Of a stretch of 64,000 bases of DNA, positions 35,822-45,469 are shown one piece after another (within the stretch, counting starts at the first letter, position 1; each line of letters starts with the position of its first letter). The notes under the pieces were generated by a model. That model ran no database searches. It had not been told where the DNA came from and worked only from the letters and a program-made list of their open reading frames with translations. This DNA comes from Gillisella vitis (lineage in GTDB: Bacteria > Pseudomonadota > Alphaproteobacteria > Rhizobiales > Rhizobiaceae). Both the position numbers and the translations under genes were made by a program. The stretch lies in contig NZ_LMVL02000003.1 of assembly GCF_001541345.2 (NCBI RefSeq), forward strand, positions 310,001-374,000. The letters are read 5' to 3'.

Positions 35822-36138
35822 AATATCTGCTGATCTTCTGGGCTGGGCCAATCCTGCTTTTGGGAAGCTGGTATTATCTGTCGCTCAACGACATGAGCTT
35901 CGGCTTTTTCATGCTGACCCGCCAGACCCATGATCTGGTGTTTACCATCTATGGCAATGTTCTGGGCATCGCGCCAGAAAGCATTCCGCCGTTGGTCATG
36001 CGTGCCATCGTCGTCGATAGCACTGTGCTGTTCAGCCTAGTTGCTTTTCGTCGCCGTAAGCAGATTGCTGCTTGGTGGAAAGCGCGTCAGCTTCAGAGCG
36101 GAGATGCAAGGCCAGACAGCCTGTCCAGCGCCCCTTGA
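35818..36138 (+). CDS. Small membrane protein (DUF6105-like)
   Basis: A 106-residue protein with two membrane helices (about 3-20 and 65-80) and a basic, probably cytoplasmic tail ([15 protein letters not shown]). It resembles rhizobial DUF6105 proteins of unknown function. It overlaps the preceding small membrane gene by four bases, and its last 46 bases overlap the 3' end of ruvX on the opposite strand. Confidence 0.7.
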   Translation: MKYLLIFWAGPILLLGSWYYLSLNDMSFGFFMLTRQTHDLVFTIYGNVLGIAPESIPPLVMRAIVVDSTVLFSLVAFRRRKQIAAWWKARQLQSGDARPDSLSSAP

Positions 36139-36569
36139 AGAATGAAGCTGGCCGCGGCCGAATCGATCCGTTCTGCACGCTTGGCCCGCGACACGTCCAT
36201 TTCCAGCAGCGCCCGCGTTGCCGCGACCGTCGATAGCCGCTCATCCCAGTAGACGAAGGGAATGTCGGTCTTCTCGGCCATGGCCCGCACAAAGGCGCGG
36301 GTGGCCTGGACACGCGGCCCGGAAGAGCCATCCATGTTGATCGGCAGGCCAATGACGAAGGCGGCGACTTTTTCCTTGGCGGCAAAAGCCAGCAGAACCT
36401 CGGCATCTTTGGTAAACTTCGTCCGTTTGATCACCGTGCGCGGCGAGGCAAAGCGGCGTCCGAGATCGGACATGGCAAGGCCGATGGTCTTGGTGCCGAG
36501 ATCAAGCCCCGCTATGGCCTGACCCGGTTGCAGGCTTTGCGCCAGTTCTTCGATGTCCAAGGTCGCCAT
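36093..36569 (-). CDS. ruvX: Putative pre-16S rRNA nuclease / Holliday junction resolvase RuvX (YqgF)
   Basis: A 158-residue RNase H-fold nuclease involved in 16S rRNA 5' maturation, formerly called a Holliday junction resolvase. The YqgF core is visible: [16 protein letters not shown] (residues 20-35), [22 protein letters not shown] and the final Asp in [15 protein letters not shown] 36569. Convergent with the preceding forward gene and overlapping it by 46 bases. Confidence 0.93.
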   Translation of the reverse strand: MATLDIEELAQSLQPGQAIAGLDLGTKTIGLAMSDLGRRFASPRTVIKRTKFTKDAEVLLAFAAKEKVAAFVIGLPINMDGSSGPRVQATRAFVRAMAEKTDIPFVYWDERLSTVAATRALLEMDVSRAKRAERIDSAAASFILQGALDRLSGLASPL

Positions 36570-36603
36570 AACTGTTTCTCAAAATGTGAATAGTGTGTTC
36601 ATG

Positions 36604-36641
36604 CCAAACTGTGGGGATACGGGGATATCCTCGTGGTTTGG
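36604..36641 (+). promoter_or_regulatory. Long stem-loop in the leader of the UPF0173 hydrolase gene
   Basis: As forward-strand RNA, 36604-36619 pairs with 36626-36641 over 16 consecutive pairs (CCAAAC with GTTTGG outside, GGGATA with TATCCT inside, four G-U wobbles), loop 6 bases, then the T-rich TCTTTTCTT. The wobbles fit a forward transcript better than a reverse one. It lies 72 bases before ATG 36714 and could be an attenuator or terminator. Confidence 0.45.
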
Positions 36642-36713
36642 TCTTTTCTTGCGCTGCTTATGCCATATGTCTTGGCGGGCAAACCATTTTCATTCATCCA
36701 TAGAGGATATTCC

Positions 36714-37418
36714 ATGAAACTCACCTGGCTCGGCCATTCGGCCTTTCGTCTCGAAACCGCCAAGGCGACCATTCTGATCGACCCGTTCCTGACCCACAAT
36801 GCCAGCTTTTCCGGGTTGGATATGAAGGATATGACCAAGGGCGTCACTCATATTCTGCTCACCCACGGTCATGGCGACCATGTGGGTGATACCGTGGCAA
36901 TTGCCAAGGATACCGGCGCGACCGTGCTGGCCAATGCCGATCTCGCCGCCTGGCTTGGCGCCAAGGGTGTGTCCAAAATCGAAATGGGCAATACGGGCGG
37001 CACGATCGATCTCGGCGGCTTTACCGCGACCTTCACCAATGCGCTGCATTCCTCCGCACAGATCACCGAGGATGGCGTGTCGCATGCGCTGGGCAATGCC
37101 AATGGGTTGATGCTGCATTTCCAGGATGAAGCGTCGCTGCTGCATATGGGCGATACCGATATTTTCTCGGATATGGCGCTGATCAACGAATTGCACCAGC
37201 CCGATATCGGCATCGTACCGATTGGTGACCGTTTCACCATGGGCGGTGCGGTTGCAGCACTTGCCTGCCAGCGATTCTTCAACTTCAAGACCGCTATCCC
37301 CGCCCATTACGGCACCTTCCCGATCATCGACCAGACCCCGGAAAAATTCGTGGGCGGCATGGAAGGCTCGAAAACCGAGGTCAAGGCACCCAAGCCGGGC
37401 GAGACGCTGTCGCTTTGA
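36714..37418 (+). CDS. UPF0173 family metal-dependent hydrolase
   Basis: A 234-residue metallo-beta-lactamase-fold protein. It starts [11 protein letters not shown] and carries the metal-binding motif HGHGDH at residues 51-56, HMGDTDIF near 141 and PAHYGTFP near 211, which define UPF0173. Substrate unknown. AGAGGA precedes ATG 36714; the longer frame from 36633 overlaps the leader hairpin and is rejected. Followed by a hairpin and then gatC. Confidence 0.9.
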   Translation: MKLTWLGHSAFRLETAKATILIDPFLTHNASFSGLDMKDMTKGVTHILLTHGHGDHVGDTVAIAKDTGATVLANADLAAWLGAKGVSKIEMGNTGGTIDLGGFTATFTNALHSSAQITEDGVSHALGNANGLMLHFQDEASLLHMGDTDIFSDMALINELHQPDIGIVPIGDRFTMGGAVAALACQRFFNFKTAIPAHYGTFPIIDQTPEKFVGGMEGSKTEVKAPKPGETLSL

Positions 37419-37445
37419 CATGATGCCCTGCTAAAAAACTCAGTC

Positions 37446-37476
37446 TTTACCCCTGGGTCAGTATTCCAGGGGTAAA
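37446..37476. terminator. Hairpin between the UPF0173 gene and gatC
   Basis: TTTACCCCTGG (37446-37456) pairs perfectly with CCAGGGGTAAA (37466-37476), loop 9 bases, 27 bases after the UPF0173 stop. No T-run follows, so termination strength is uncertain. Confidence 0.6.
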
Positions 37477-37580
37477 AATCTGGGCCAGAGGTGAAAATTC
37501 GAGGGTCGTAAAAACCTGCCCGTTGCGCGGGCGCGGTTCGGCGATTATAGCGGGTCTGATAATCGATCTGGAGAATGCCG

Positions 37581-37868
37581 ATGTCCGTTGATCTCACCAC
37601 CGTCAAGCGTGTCGCCAAGCTTGCCCGTATTGCTCTGCCCGAAGACGAGGCTGAACGGGTGATGGGGGAGTTGAATGGTATTCTCGGTTTTGTCGAGCAA
37701 TTGTCGGAAGTGAATGTTGATGGCGTCGAGCCGATGACCTCTGTCATGCCGATGGCGATGCGCAAGCGCAAGGACGCCGTTACCGATGGCGGCAAGGCTG
37801 ATGATATCGTTGCCAATGCGCCGGAAACCGACCGCCATTTCTTCCTGGTGCCGAAGGTTGTTGAATAA
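37581..37868 (+). CDS. gatC: Glutamyl/aspartyl-tRNA amidotransferase subunit C
   Basis: Small stabilising subunit of GatCAB, which amidates Glu-tRNA(Gln) and, in some bacteria, Asp-tRNA(Asn). The 95-residue protein starts [19 protein letters not shown] and contains the [11 protein letters not shown] segment typical of GatC. GGAG lies seven bases before ATG 37581; the ATG two codons upstream is too close to it. gatA follows 71 bases on. Confidence 0.95.
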   Translation: MSVDLTTVKRVAKLARIALPEDEAERVMGELNGILGFVEQLSEVNVDGVEPMTSVMPMAMRKRKDAVTDGGKADDIVANAPETDRHFFLVPKVVE

Positions 37869-37939
37869 GCCGTTTGGGTTTTCCACTGTGCCATCGACGC
37901 CCTCGACGCAGCCGCGCCAACTATAAAGTGACCGTATTC

Positions 37940-39421
37940 ATGAGCGAACTCACCAGCCTCACCATTGCCGAAGCCCGCGAAAAACTGGTTTCCAAGGATA
38001 TCACCGCCGTCGAGTTGACCGATGCCTATCTGGGCGCCATCGAAGCCGCCAATGGTGCGATCAATGCCTATGTGACGGTGACGCCAGAGATTGCCCGCGA
38101 TATGGCCAAGGCCTCGGATGCGCGGCTGGCCAGCGGCAAGGCTGGCGCGCTGGAAGGCATTCCGCTCGGCGTGAAAGACCTGTACGCCACCCGCGACGTC
38201 CATACCCAGGCCTGCTCCAACATTCTCGACGGCTTCAAGCCGAAATACGAATCGACCGTTACCCAGAACCTCTGGAACGATGGCGCGGTGATGTTGGGCA
38301 AGCTGAACATGGACGAATTCGCCATGGGCTCGTCCAATGAAAATTCCCATTATGGCCCTGTGGTCAATCCGTGGCGCGCCACGGGATCTGAGGAAAAGCT
38401 GGTGCCGGGCGGCTCATCCGGCGGTTCGGCGGCTGCTGTCGCCGCGCGGCTTTGCGCTGGTGCCACCGCCTCCGATACGGGTGGCTCCATCCGCCAGCCA
38501 GCAGCTTTCACCGGCACCGTCGGGATCAAGCCAACCTATGGCCGTTGCTCACGCTGGGGCATGGTTGCCTATGCCTCGTCGCTTGATCAGGCCGGGCCAA
38601 TTGCCCGCGACGTACGCGACGCCGCGATCCTGCTCAAATCCATGGCCAGCATCGACGAGAAGGACACGACCTCGGTCGATCTGCTCGCTCCAAACTATGA
38701 GGCTGCTATCGGCCAGTCGGTCAAGGGTATGAAAATCGGCATTCCCCGGGAATACCGCGTCGATGGCATGCCGGAAGAAATCGAGGCCCTCTGGCAGAAG
38801 GGCATGGCCTGGCTGAAGGAGGCCGGTGCCGAGATTGTCGAGATTTCCCTGCCGCATACCAAATACGCGCTGCCTGCCTATTATATCGTCGCCTCCGCCG
38901 AAGCCTCATCGAACCTCGCCCGCTACGACGGCGTGCGCTATGGCTTGCGCGTCGACGGCAAGGACATTGCAGATATGTATGAGAAGAGCCGTGCGGCAGG
39001 CTTCGGCAAGGAAGTGCAGCGCCGTATCCTGATGGGCACCTATGTGCTTTCGGCTGGCTACTACGATGCCTATTACCTGCGCGCCCAGAAGGTCCGCACG
39101 CTGATCAAGCGCGATTTTGAACAGGTGTTTGCCGATGGTGTCGATGCGATCCTGACGCCGATAACTCCATCCTCGGCCTTCGCCATCGGCGACAAGGATC
39201 TGGCCGCCGATCCGGTGAAGATGTATCTGAATGACATCTTCTCGGTGACGCTGAACATGGCGGGTCTGCCGGGCCTTTCGGTTCCCGCTGGTCTCGACGC
39301 CAAAGGCCTGCCGCTCGGCCTGCAACTGATTGGCAAGCCCTTCGAGGAAGAAACCCTTTTCAAGACCGCTCATGTCATCGAACAGGCCGCCGGAAAGTTC
39401 ACGCCCGCTCAATGGTGGTAA
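37940..39421 (+). CDS. gatA: Glutamyl/aspartyl-tRNA amidotransferase subunit A
   Basis: Amidase subunit of GatCAB, releasing ammonia from glutamine. The 493-residue amidase-signature protein has the catalytic Lys in [10 protein letters not shown] near residue 78, the [13 protein letters not shown] segment and the nucleophile Ser region [16 protein letters not shown]. The frame opens at 37874 but [13 protein letters not shown] from ATG 37940 is the usual start. A GNAT gene follows immediately after its stop. Confidence 0.96.
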   Translation: MSELTSLTIAEAREKLVSKDITAVELTDAYLGAIEAANGAINAYVTVTPEIARDMAKASDARLASGKAGALEGIPLGVKDLYATRDVHTQACSNILDGFKPKYESTVTQNLWNDGAVMLGKLNMDEFAMGSSNENSHYGPVVNPWRATGSEEKLVPGGSSGGSAAAVAARLCAGATASDTGGSIRQPAAFTGTVGIKPTYGRCSRWGMVAYASSLDQAGPIARDVRDAAILLKSMASIDEKDTTSVDLLAPNYEAAIGQSVKGMKIGIPREYRVDGMPEEIEALWQKGMAWLKEAGAEIVEISLPHTKYALPAYYIVASAEASSNLARYDGVRYGLRVDGKDIADMYEKSRAAGFGKEVQRRILMGTYVLSAGYYDAYYLRAQKVRTLIKRDFEQVFADGVDAILTPITPSSAFAIGDKDLAADPVKMYLNDIFSVTLNMAGLPGLSVPAGLDAKGLPLGLQLIGKPFEEETLFKTAHVIEQAAGKFTPAQWW

Positions 39422-39425
39422 GCTG

Positions 39426-39905
39426 TTGATCCTGAGGCCGATGGAGGAGGCTGACCGGCAGATGGTCGGCCACATCGGCTGGGACAGCTGGCGCTCCACG
39501 GGGCCGCTGGATCGCGCCATGACCGATCCGGCTGTCGCGCAAAAGGTCAAGGAGGCGTTTTTGCGCTTCCCCTTCGAGCCTGCGCTGGATGTGACGATCG
39601 CCGAGATCGAAGGGGCGATTGCCGGTTGGGGCGCGCGTGAGGCAGAGCGGGATGTGATTTCCGATATCTGGATTTCGCCGGACCATCATCGGCGTGGCAT
39701 TGGCCGGTCCCTGGTGCTGCATTTTTGCGAGACGATGCGGCGCGAAGGCGTGAAGCAGGCCCGAATTTCCACCCACCAGAACAATTTTGCCGCCCAGGTC
39801 CTTTATAAAAGCTGCGGTTTTGAGACCGTCTGGCAAGGCATGGAACGCGACGCTGTCATGGAACTGGAAATTCCCAAGGTGCGGCTGCGGCGACGGCTTT
39901 ATTAA
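39426..39905 (+). CDS. GNAT family N-acetyltransferase, adjacent to gatA
   Basis: A 159-residue GNAT protein: N-terminal strand LILRPMEEADR, motif A SPDHHRRGIGRSLVLHF (residues about 76-92) and motif B QVLYKSCGFETVW. The frame extends back into gatA, so the start is uncertain: TTG 39426, four bases beyond the gatA stop, keeps the full first strand; ATG 39441 would cut into it. Substrate unknown. Probably cotranscribed with gatCA. Confidence 0.8.
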   Translation: MILRPMEEADRQMVGHIGWDSWRSTGPLDRAMTDPAVAQKVKEAFLRFPFEPALDVTIAEIEGAIAGWGAREAERDVISDIWISPDHHRRGIGRSLVLHFCETMRREGVKQARISTHQNNFAAQVLYKSCGFETVWQGMERDAVMELEIPKVRLRRRLY

Positions 39906-39973
39906 ACGCTCTCATCACCAAAGTGTTCATAAAACCTTAACGCCACTGGCGCTGTTGCATTCCCGGTGATCTA

Positions 39974-39990
39974 CTGAATTGATCATTCAG
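39974..39990. promoter_or_regulatory. Inverted repeat before the second GNAT gene
   Basis: CTGAAT-TGATC-ATTCAG, perfect 6-base arms, directly before the ribosome-binding site (GTGAGGAG) of the gene at 40002. It could be an operator or a leader hairpin; too short to be more specific. Confidence 0.3.
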
Positions 39991-40001
39991 GTGAGGAGCC
40001 G

Positions 40002-40520
40002 ATGTCGACGATTCGCAGCGCGCATTCCGACGAAGCAGGGGTTTTGGCCGATATCGGCTTTCGCGCCTGGGAACAGGCAATGATTCCCGTCGGTGAAACG
40101 CTGACGATGGTCGACACCGCCCGAAACGCATTCACCAATTTTGCCCGCTCGAACCTGATCACCATGTCCGTGGTCGAACATGCAGGCCACCCTGTCGGCT
40201 GGGCGGCGCGCGAAAATCTGGATGACAAGATTTCCGATTTCTGGATCGATCCGGATTACCAGCGGCGTGGCTATAGCAAGGCGCTTCTTGCCTCCATCGA
40301 GGAGGATATCGTTCACTTGGGCTTTGAGGAAGCCCATCTGGAAACCCATGCCCGCAACCGTCAGGCCGTCGGCTTTTTCGAGCATCATGGCTATAGCGTC
40401 CACTGGCTTTCAGTGGTCTATAATCCGAAGTTGGACAGGGATGTGGAAACGGTCGGCATGTCGAAGCGTCTCGTTGAAAAACGCAGCTTTACCTATGGCC
40501 CCGGTGGCGGGTTCGAATAG
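40002..40520 (+). CDS. GNAT family N-acetyltransferase (second of the gatA side)
   Basis: A 172-residue acetyltransferase with motif A FWIDPDYQRRGYSKALLASI (residues about 80-99) and motif B AVGFFEHHGYSVHW. The strong GTGAGGAG supports ATG 40002. Similar in layout to the preceding GNAT but clearly diverged, so not a recent duplicate. Substrate unknown. Its 3' end faces the GT39 gene. Confidence 0.87.
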   Translation: MSTIRSAHSDEAGVLADIGFRAWEQAMIPVGETLTMVDTARNAFTNFARSNLITMSVVEHAGHPVGWAARENLDDKISDFWIDPDYQRRGYSKALLASIEEDIVHLGFEEAHLETHARNRQAVGFFEHHGYSVHWLSVVYNPKLDRDVETVGMSKRLVEKRSFTYGPGGGFE

Positions 40521-40531
40521 GGGCGGGCGGC

Positions 40532-41974
40532 TTATGTCAGCTGGTTGGTCAGGCAACTGGCAGATATTGCGTAGGCTTTCAGCTTGCGCCCCATGAGATA
40601 GCCATCCTTTGGCGTCAGATCGGCAACGGGATCGACCACCGCGCCGTGGCAGGTGACATTGGCTCCGGTCACATAGAGTACGGTTTCCGTTCCGAGCGCC
40701 GAGGTCAGCGGAAATTCCTGTTCATAATAATTGCGCGGAAAACCACCGACGGTTCGGGCCTTGATGGCGAAGGGTTCGTCGCGCAGCGTGTGAAACAGGT
40801 CGGCGAGAATATCGCGGTTGTCAGCAACGATGGTCGCGGTGCCGGTCCTCGCAGCCGTCGTGGCAATCGCCCAGCTCAAATCGGTCCGTCCCAGATAGCG
40901 GGCCAGCACCGATTGGCCTTTTGGTGTTGTGACATCCTGGGGAAAGGCCGTCAGCAGCGGAAAGGCAATTGCGATGATGCCGTTGATTGCCAGCGAGATT
41001 TTCAGCGCCCGGGGCGAGGACTGGAGCAGATGCCAGACCGCCAACATGGTCCCTGCTGCGTAAGCGGTGGCTGCCCAATTGGCATAGGCGCGCGACATTA
41101 AGGCCTGGAAAACGATGGCGAGAATGATCGGCCAGGAGAGGATGAACAAATGTTTTTCGGTGGTGGAGGCACGGCCCCGCAGCAGCCGGTAAAACACGAT
41201 CAGCAGCGCGGCAAACAACACCGGTCCAACCACGCCGAACTGACTGCCGAGAAACTCCGCCGCCTTGCCGATCTTGAAGTTCAGCCCGTGCCAATCGGCA
41301 TTTTCCGAAGTGTGTTTCAGCGTGGCGCCGCCATGTGTGCTGTTCCACCAGATATTCGGAGCGATAACAACGACTGCCGCGAAGATGGCAAGCACCGTGT
41401 CTCTCAGGGCGATCCGGGCTTTGGGGAGGGCGATGGCGGCAATGATCGCAGTCGCGGCGAAATACAGCATCGCATATTTCGACAGAGTGCCGCAGCCGAT
41501 GGCAATGCCCATCAGAACCGCATAGCCAGCCGAGCGGCGCTCGATCAGATGCGAATAGCACAATAACGTCAGCGCCAGGAAGGGAAACAGGATCGTGTCG
41601 GTCGACATGAACACCGAGGATAACGCCACACCCGGCAGGGTCGCATAGCTTAGTCCCGTCCACAGCCCGGCCTTTTCAGAGCCCGTCAGGCGGGCCGTTG
41701 CCGGGATTAGCAGCAGCGCTGTTGCCATATGGAACAGCGGGCTTGCCACACGGATCCAGAAAATATCCTGACTGCCACCGATCAATGTGAACAGATGGAT
41801 CACCCAGGCGATCATCGGTGGTTTGGAATAATAGCCGAAGTCGAGATGGGTCGACCATAGCCAGTATTGCGCCTCATCCACAAACAGGTCTGTGCCGTCG
41901 AAATGCAGCATCACGATCCGGTAGAGCGTGATGGCAAGGATGAGGAAGACGCTGGTGGTCAGAGTAATGCGCAT
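40532..41974 (-). CDS. GT39-family polyprenyl-phosphate-dependent glycosyltransferase
   Basis: A 480-residue integral membrane protein with about ten helices. The first loop holds the acidic pair in FVDEAQYWLWS (Asp33, Glu34), the catalytic hallmark of the ArnT/PMT_2 (GT39) family, which moves a sugar from undecaprenyl-phosphate to lipid A, core LPS or another acceptor. Downstream of a LAB_N and a GT2 gene on the same strand, 13 bases from the former. In rhizobia the RgtA-D galacturonosyltransferases are of this type, so a role in lipid A or core modification is likely but the sugar is not proven. Confidence 0.87.
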   Translation of the reverse strand: MRITLTTSVFLILAITLYRIVMLHFDGTDLFVDEAQYWLWSTHLDFGYYSKPPMIAWVIHLFTLIGGSQDIFWIRVASPLFHMATALLLIPATARLTGSEKAGLWTGLSYATLPGVALSSVFMSTDTILFPFLALTLLCYSHLIERRSAGYAVLMGIAIGCGTLSKYAMLYFAATAIIAAIALPKARIALRDTVLAIFAAVVVIAPNIWWNSTHGGATLKHTSENADWHGLNFKIGKAAEFLGSQFGVVGPVLFAALLIVFYRLLRGRASTTEKHLFILSWPIILAIVFQALMSRAYANWAATAYAAGTMLAVWHLLQSSPRALKISLAINGIIAIAFPLLTAFPQDVTTPKGQSVLARYLGRTDLSWAIATTAARTGTATIVADNRDILADLFHTLRDEPFAIKARTVGGFPRNYYEQEFPLTSALGTETVLYVTGANVTCHGAVVDPVADLTPKDGYLMGRKLKAYAISASCLTNQLT

Positions 41975-41987
41975 CGGGGCCGCCGGG

Positions 41988-42311
41988 TTATGATTTGGAT
42001 TCGGAGGGCAGGTCGGTCTTGCGGCCCTGATGCAGCAGCATCAGGTTGCGGATGTAGACGATGATGCCAAGGCCCTGGCCAAGCATGATGATCGGCTCGC
42101 CACGGTGAATGCCGTAGGCCAACAGCATGATGCCGCCGATCACCGAAAACCACCAGAATGCGGCGGGAATGACCGAGCGCTTCTGCTTTTCCGAGACGAG
42201 CCACTGGATGATGAATCGCAGTGAAAACATCAACTGGGCAATCACCCCCAGCGCCAGCCAGATCAGGTCGTTGGTGTCATGGATTTTGAAATAGGCGAGA
42301 AGATCATTCAT
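41988..42311 (-). CDS. Lipid A biosynthesis N-terminal domain (LAB_N) protein
   Basis: A 107-residue protein with about three membrane helices and the LAB_N pattern: WLALGVIAQLMFSLRFIIQWLVSEK, then PAAFWWFSVIGGIMLLAYGI (shown in part), ending IYIRNLMLL-like IVYIRNLMLLH. Such proteins occur with ArnC/ArnT-like enzymes and may flip or stabilise lipid-linked sugars. Its ATG overlaps the GT2 stop by eight bases, a sign of translational coupling. Confidence 0.88.
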   Translation of the reverse strand: MNDLLAYFKIHDTNDLIWLALGVIAQLMFSLRFIIQWLVSEKQKRSVIPAAFWWFSVIGGIMLLAYGIHRGEPIIMLGQGLGIIVYIRNLMLLHQGRKTDLPSESKS

Positions 42312-43053
42312 GGGATGACGGTCCGATATCCTGCGGGCGCACGGTCTTGCGGCGTTTGATCAACCAGCTGACGCCGATCAGGTCGTGAATGCCGACCAGG
42401 GCGCGCTGAAGATTGTTGTAATTGGAGGTTCCGGCATGGCGGTGCCGATGACCGACATCGACATGCGCCACTCGCCAGCCATAGGCGGAAAACAATGCCG
42501 GCAGATAGCGGTGCATGTGATTGAAAAACGGCAGGTCTAGAAAGGCATCGCGCCGAAAGGCTTTCAGCCCGCAGCCGGTGTCGCGGGTCTTGTCCTGCAA
42601 GATACTCTGGCGAATGCCATTGGCCAGCCGCGAGGCGATCTTCTTCGACAAAGTGTCCTGCCGCTTGGCCCGCTGTCCGGCGACCAGGCCCAGATCGGGA
42701 GCGGTGTTATCGCCCAAAAGCGGAGCGACGAGCCGGGGGATTTCCGAGGGCGGGTTCTGGCCGTCGCCATCCATGGTGCAGATGATCGGCGCACGCGCCG
42801 CGTTGACGCCCGAATGGATCGCGGCCGATTGACCGCCGGAGACGGGATGATGCAGCACGCGCACCCATGGCTTGAGGCTGGCTGCTTGCCTTAGCCGGGC
42901 AAGTGTGGCGTCCGTCGATCCGTCATCCACGAAAATCGCCTCGAAATTCTCGCCCTGACAGGCCGCTTCGATCTCGCCGATCAGCAGGTCGATATTATCC
43001 GCCTCATTCTTCATAGGGACGACAACGGCAAAGCGGGGCAATTGGGCGGTCAT
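42304..43053 (-). CDS. GT2-family polyprenyl-phosphate glycosyltransferase
   Basis: A 249-residue cytoplasmic-face glycosyltransferase of the dolichol-phosphate-mannose synthase type: FAVVVPMKNEADNI, FVDDGSTDATLA and the DxD motif in CTMDGDGQNP, then a KAFRRDAF acceptor region. It lacks the C-terminal membrane helices seen in ArnC, so it may rely on the LAB_N partner. It would load a sugar onto undecaprenyl-phosphate for the GT39 enzyme, similar to rhizobial RgtE. ATG 43053 is preferred over TTG 43065. The 349-base gap to gatB shows no supported gene. Confidence 0.88.
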   Translation of the reverse strand: MTAQLPRFAVVVPMKNEADNIDLLIGEIEAACQGENFEAIFVDDGSTDATLARLRQAASLKPWVRVLHHPVSGGQSAAIHSGVNAARAPIICTMDGDGQNPPSEIPRLVAPLLGDNTAPDLGLVAGQRAKRQDTLSKKIASRLANGIRQSILQDKTRDTGCGLKAFRRDAFLDLPFFNHMHRYLPALFSAYGWRVAHVDVGHRHRHAGTSNYNNLQRALVGIHDLIGVSWLIKRRKTVRPQDIGPSSHE

Positions 43054-43402
43054 GTCTGGTTCCAAGGACTGTTCTCCGCCGCCCCCATAGCCTGTTTTCC
43101 AGGGCGCGTCATCCGCCTTGAAAGGCTGTTACGGCTGCTTTGCCCTGCATTTTGCGAGCAATTGCTAATTTTGCCACGTCATCCGCTTTTTTCAGTGGTG
43201 CCAGGCCATTCCTTGACCGGCGAGGTCACTGCGCCGTCTTGCGCCTTGCGCGCATTTGTTTTAACCGGGAAGGTGAAAATCACCTGTCGGAGCATTGCTG
43301 TTTTTTCCAGATCGCCGACCGCTCCGGCTTCTTTATGTTTGTGCAATTCCTCAGGCGAAATCTCTTTTGGTTTTGCCGGAATTGGTCTGAAAAGAGCATG
43401 TC

Positions 43403-44905
43403 ATGACCCTTGTCGATACGCGCACCCCCGACCCGAAACGCCTGATTCCCGGCGCGACCGGCGATTGGGAAATCGTTATCGGCATGGAAGTTCATGCCCA
43501 GGTGTTGAGCCAGTCCAAGCTGTTTTCCGGAGCATCGACCACATTCGGCAATGCACCGAACGACAACGTCTCCTTGGTCGATGCGGCCATGCCCGGCATG
43601 TTGCCTGTTATCAACGAGGAATGCGTTCGCCAGGCGGTGCGCACCGGTCTCGGCCTGAAGGCGAAAATCAACAAGCGCTCGATTTTCGACCGCAAGAACT
43701 ATTTCTATCCCGATCTGCCGCAGGGCTACCAGATCTCGCAGTTCAAGGACCCGATTGTCGGCGAAGGCAAGATCATTATTTCGCTCGGCCCGGACCGTCA
43801 GGGAAATTTCGAGGATATCGAAATCGGCATCGAACGGCTGCATCTGGAACAGGATGCCGGCAAGTCGATGCATGACCAGCATCCGACCATGTCCTATGTC
43901 GATCTGAACCGCTCCGGCGTGGCGCTGATGGAAATCGTCTCCAAGCCGGACATGCGCTCGTCCGACGAAGCCAAGGCCTATATGACCAAGCTTCGCTCCA
44001 TCGTGCGCTATCTCGGCACCTGCGACGGCAATATGGACGAAGGCTCGATGCGCGCCGACGTCAACGTCTCGGTGCGCAAGCCGGGCGGCGAATTCGGCAC
44101 GCGCTGCGAAATCAAGAACGTCAATTCCATTCGCTTCATCGGCCAGGCCATCGAATATGAAGCCCGTCGTCAAATCGCTATTCTGGAAGATGGCGGCTCG
44201 ATTGATCAGGAAACCCGGCTGTTTGATCCGGGCAAGGGCGAGACCCGTTCGATGCGCTCCAAGGAAGACGCGCATGATTATCGCTATTTCCCCGATCCTG
44301 ACCTGCTGCCGCTGGAATTTGACGATGCCTTTGTGCAGGCCCTGAAGAAGGACCTACCGGAATTGCCCGACGACAAGAAGGCGCGGTTTGTCGCCTCTCT
44401 GGGTCTTTCCGTCTACGATGCCTCGGTTCTGGTGTCTGAAAAGGCGATCGCCGATTATTACGAAGCCGTGGCTGCGGGCCGGGACGGCAAGATCGCTGCC
44501 AACTGGGTGATCAACGACTTGCTGGGCGCCTTGAACAAAGCGGGCAAAGGCATTGAAGAGACTCCGGTTTCGCCTGCCCAGCTCGGCGGTATCATCGACC
44601 TGATCAAGGCCGAGACCATTTCCGGCAAGATCGCCAAGGACCTGTTTGAAATCGTCTTCAACGAAGGCGGCGATCCCGCCGATATCGTTGAGAGCCGGGG
44701 CATGAAACAGGTGACTGACACCGGCGCCATCGAAAAGGCTGTGGACGAGATCATCGCCGCCAATCCCGATCAGGTCGCCAAGGTGCTGGCCAAGCCAACG
44801 CTGGCCGGCTGGTTTGTCGGTCAGGTGATGAAGGCGACTGGCGGCAAGGCCAACCCACAGGCAGTGCAGGCGCTGGTCAAGGCCAAACTGGGCCTGGAGG
44901 AGTAA
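43403..44905 (+). CDS. gatB: Aspartyl/glutamyl-tRNA amidotransferase subunit B
   Basis: tRNA-binding and kinase subunit of GatCAB. The 500-residue protein has the GatB core ([62 protein letters not shown]) and the C-terminal GatB/YqeY domain from about 350. It is separated from gatCA by 4 kb of other genes. Start ATG 43403. A GNAT gene follows six bases after its stop. Confidence 0.96.
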   Translation: MTLVDTRTPDPKRLIPGATGDWEIVIGMEVHAQVLSQSKLFSGASTTFGNAPNDNVSLVDAAMPGMLPVINEECVRQAVRTGLGLKAKINKRSIFDRKNYFYPDLPQGYQISQFKDPIVGEGKIIISLGPDRQGNFEDIEIGIERLHLEQDAGKSMHDQHPTMSYVDLNRSGVALMEIVSKPDMRSSDEAKAYMTKLRSIVRYLGTCDGNMDEGSMRADVNVSVRKPGGEFGTRCEIKNVNSIRFIGQAIEYEARRQIAILEDGGSIDQETRLFDPGKGETRSMRSKEDAHDYRYFPDPDLLPLEFDDAFVQALKKDLPELPDDKKARFVASLGLSVYDASVLVSEKAIADYYEAVAAGRDGKIAANWVINDLLGALNKAGKGIEETPVSPAQLGGIIDLIKAETISGKIAKDLFEIVFNEGGDPADIVESRGMKQVTDTGAIEKAVDEIIAANPDQVAKVLAKPTLAGWFVGQVMKATGGKANPQAVQALVKAKLGLEE

Positions 44906-44911
44906 CGTCCG

Positions 44912-45430
44912 ATGTTCTTCATCCGCACCGCCAATGACCGGGATCTGGAAAAGGTGCGGGTGCTGCTGGGGGAAACCTGGCATGCCACCTATGACGCCCT
45001 CTATGGCGTGGCCAAGGTGCAGAAGATTATTGATACCTGGCATTCGGCTGCCGCGCTGAAAGCGAGGCTGGCCAAAAAGGGCGGCGAATTTCTGGTGGCT
45101 GATGATGGCAAGCGCCTCGGCGGCATGGGTTTTGCTGCCATGGCTGATAATATGGCCAAGACCGCCATTCTGCATCAGCTTTACGTCCATCCCAGCTTTC
45201 ACCGTCAGGGCATTGGCACCGACATTCTGGCCGAACTGGAAACCTGCTTCCCGGACGCCGAGATCCTGCGGCTGGACGTGGAGCCCAAAAATACCGGTGC
45301 CGTCACTTTTTACACCACCCACGGCTTCGTGGAGGTCGATCGCACCCAAAATTGCGGGGCAGCGGGCAGCGGCATCGAAGGCTTGGTCATGGAAAAGCCG
45401 CTGGTCAATGTTTTATCCGGGCCATTCTAG
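44912..45430 (+). CDS. GNAT family N-acetyltransferase, adjacent to gatB
   Basis: A 172-residue GNAT protein with motif A YVHPSFHRQGIGTDILAELE (residues about 91-110) and motif B AVTFYTTHGFVEV. Its Shine-Dalgarno sequence GGAGG lies inside the last codons of gatB, so the two genes are cotranscribed and coupled. Substrate unknown. Another GNAT gene follows after 39 bases. Confidence 0.88.
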   Translation: MFFIRTANDRDLEKVRVLLGETWHATYDALYGVAKVQKIIDTWHSAAALKARLAKKGGEFLVADDGKRLGGMGFAAMADNMAKTAILHQLYVHPSFHRQGIGTDILAELETCFPDAEILRLDVEPKNTGAVTFYTTHGFVEVDRTQNCGAAGSGIEGLVMEKPLVNVLSGPF

Positions 45431-45469
45431 GGCATATATAACCATCAGCCCGAAACCTTCAGGATCATC

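Noticed and set aside
43140..43406. 88-codon forward ORF before gatB
   Set aside because: No ribosome-binding site, Cys/Arg/Phe-rich translation; it overlaps the gatB start region.
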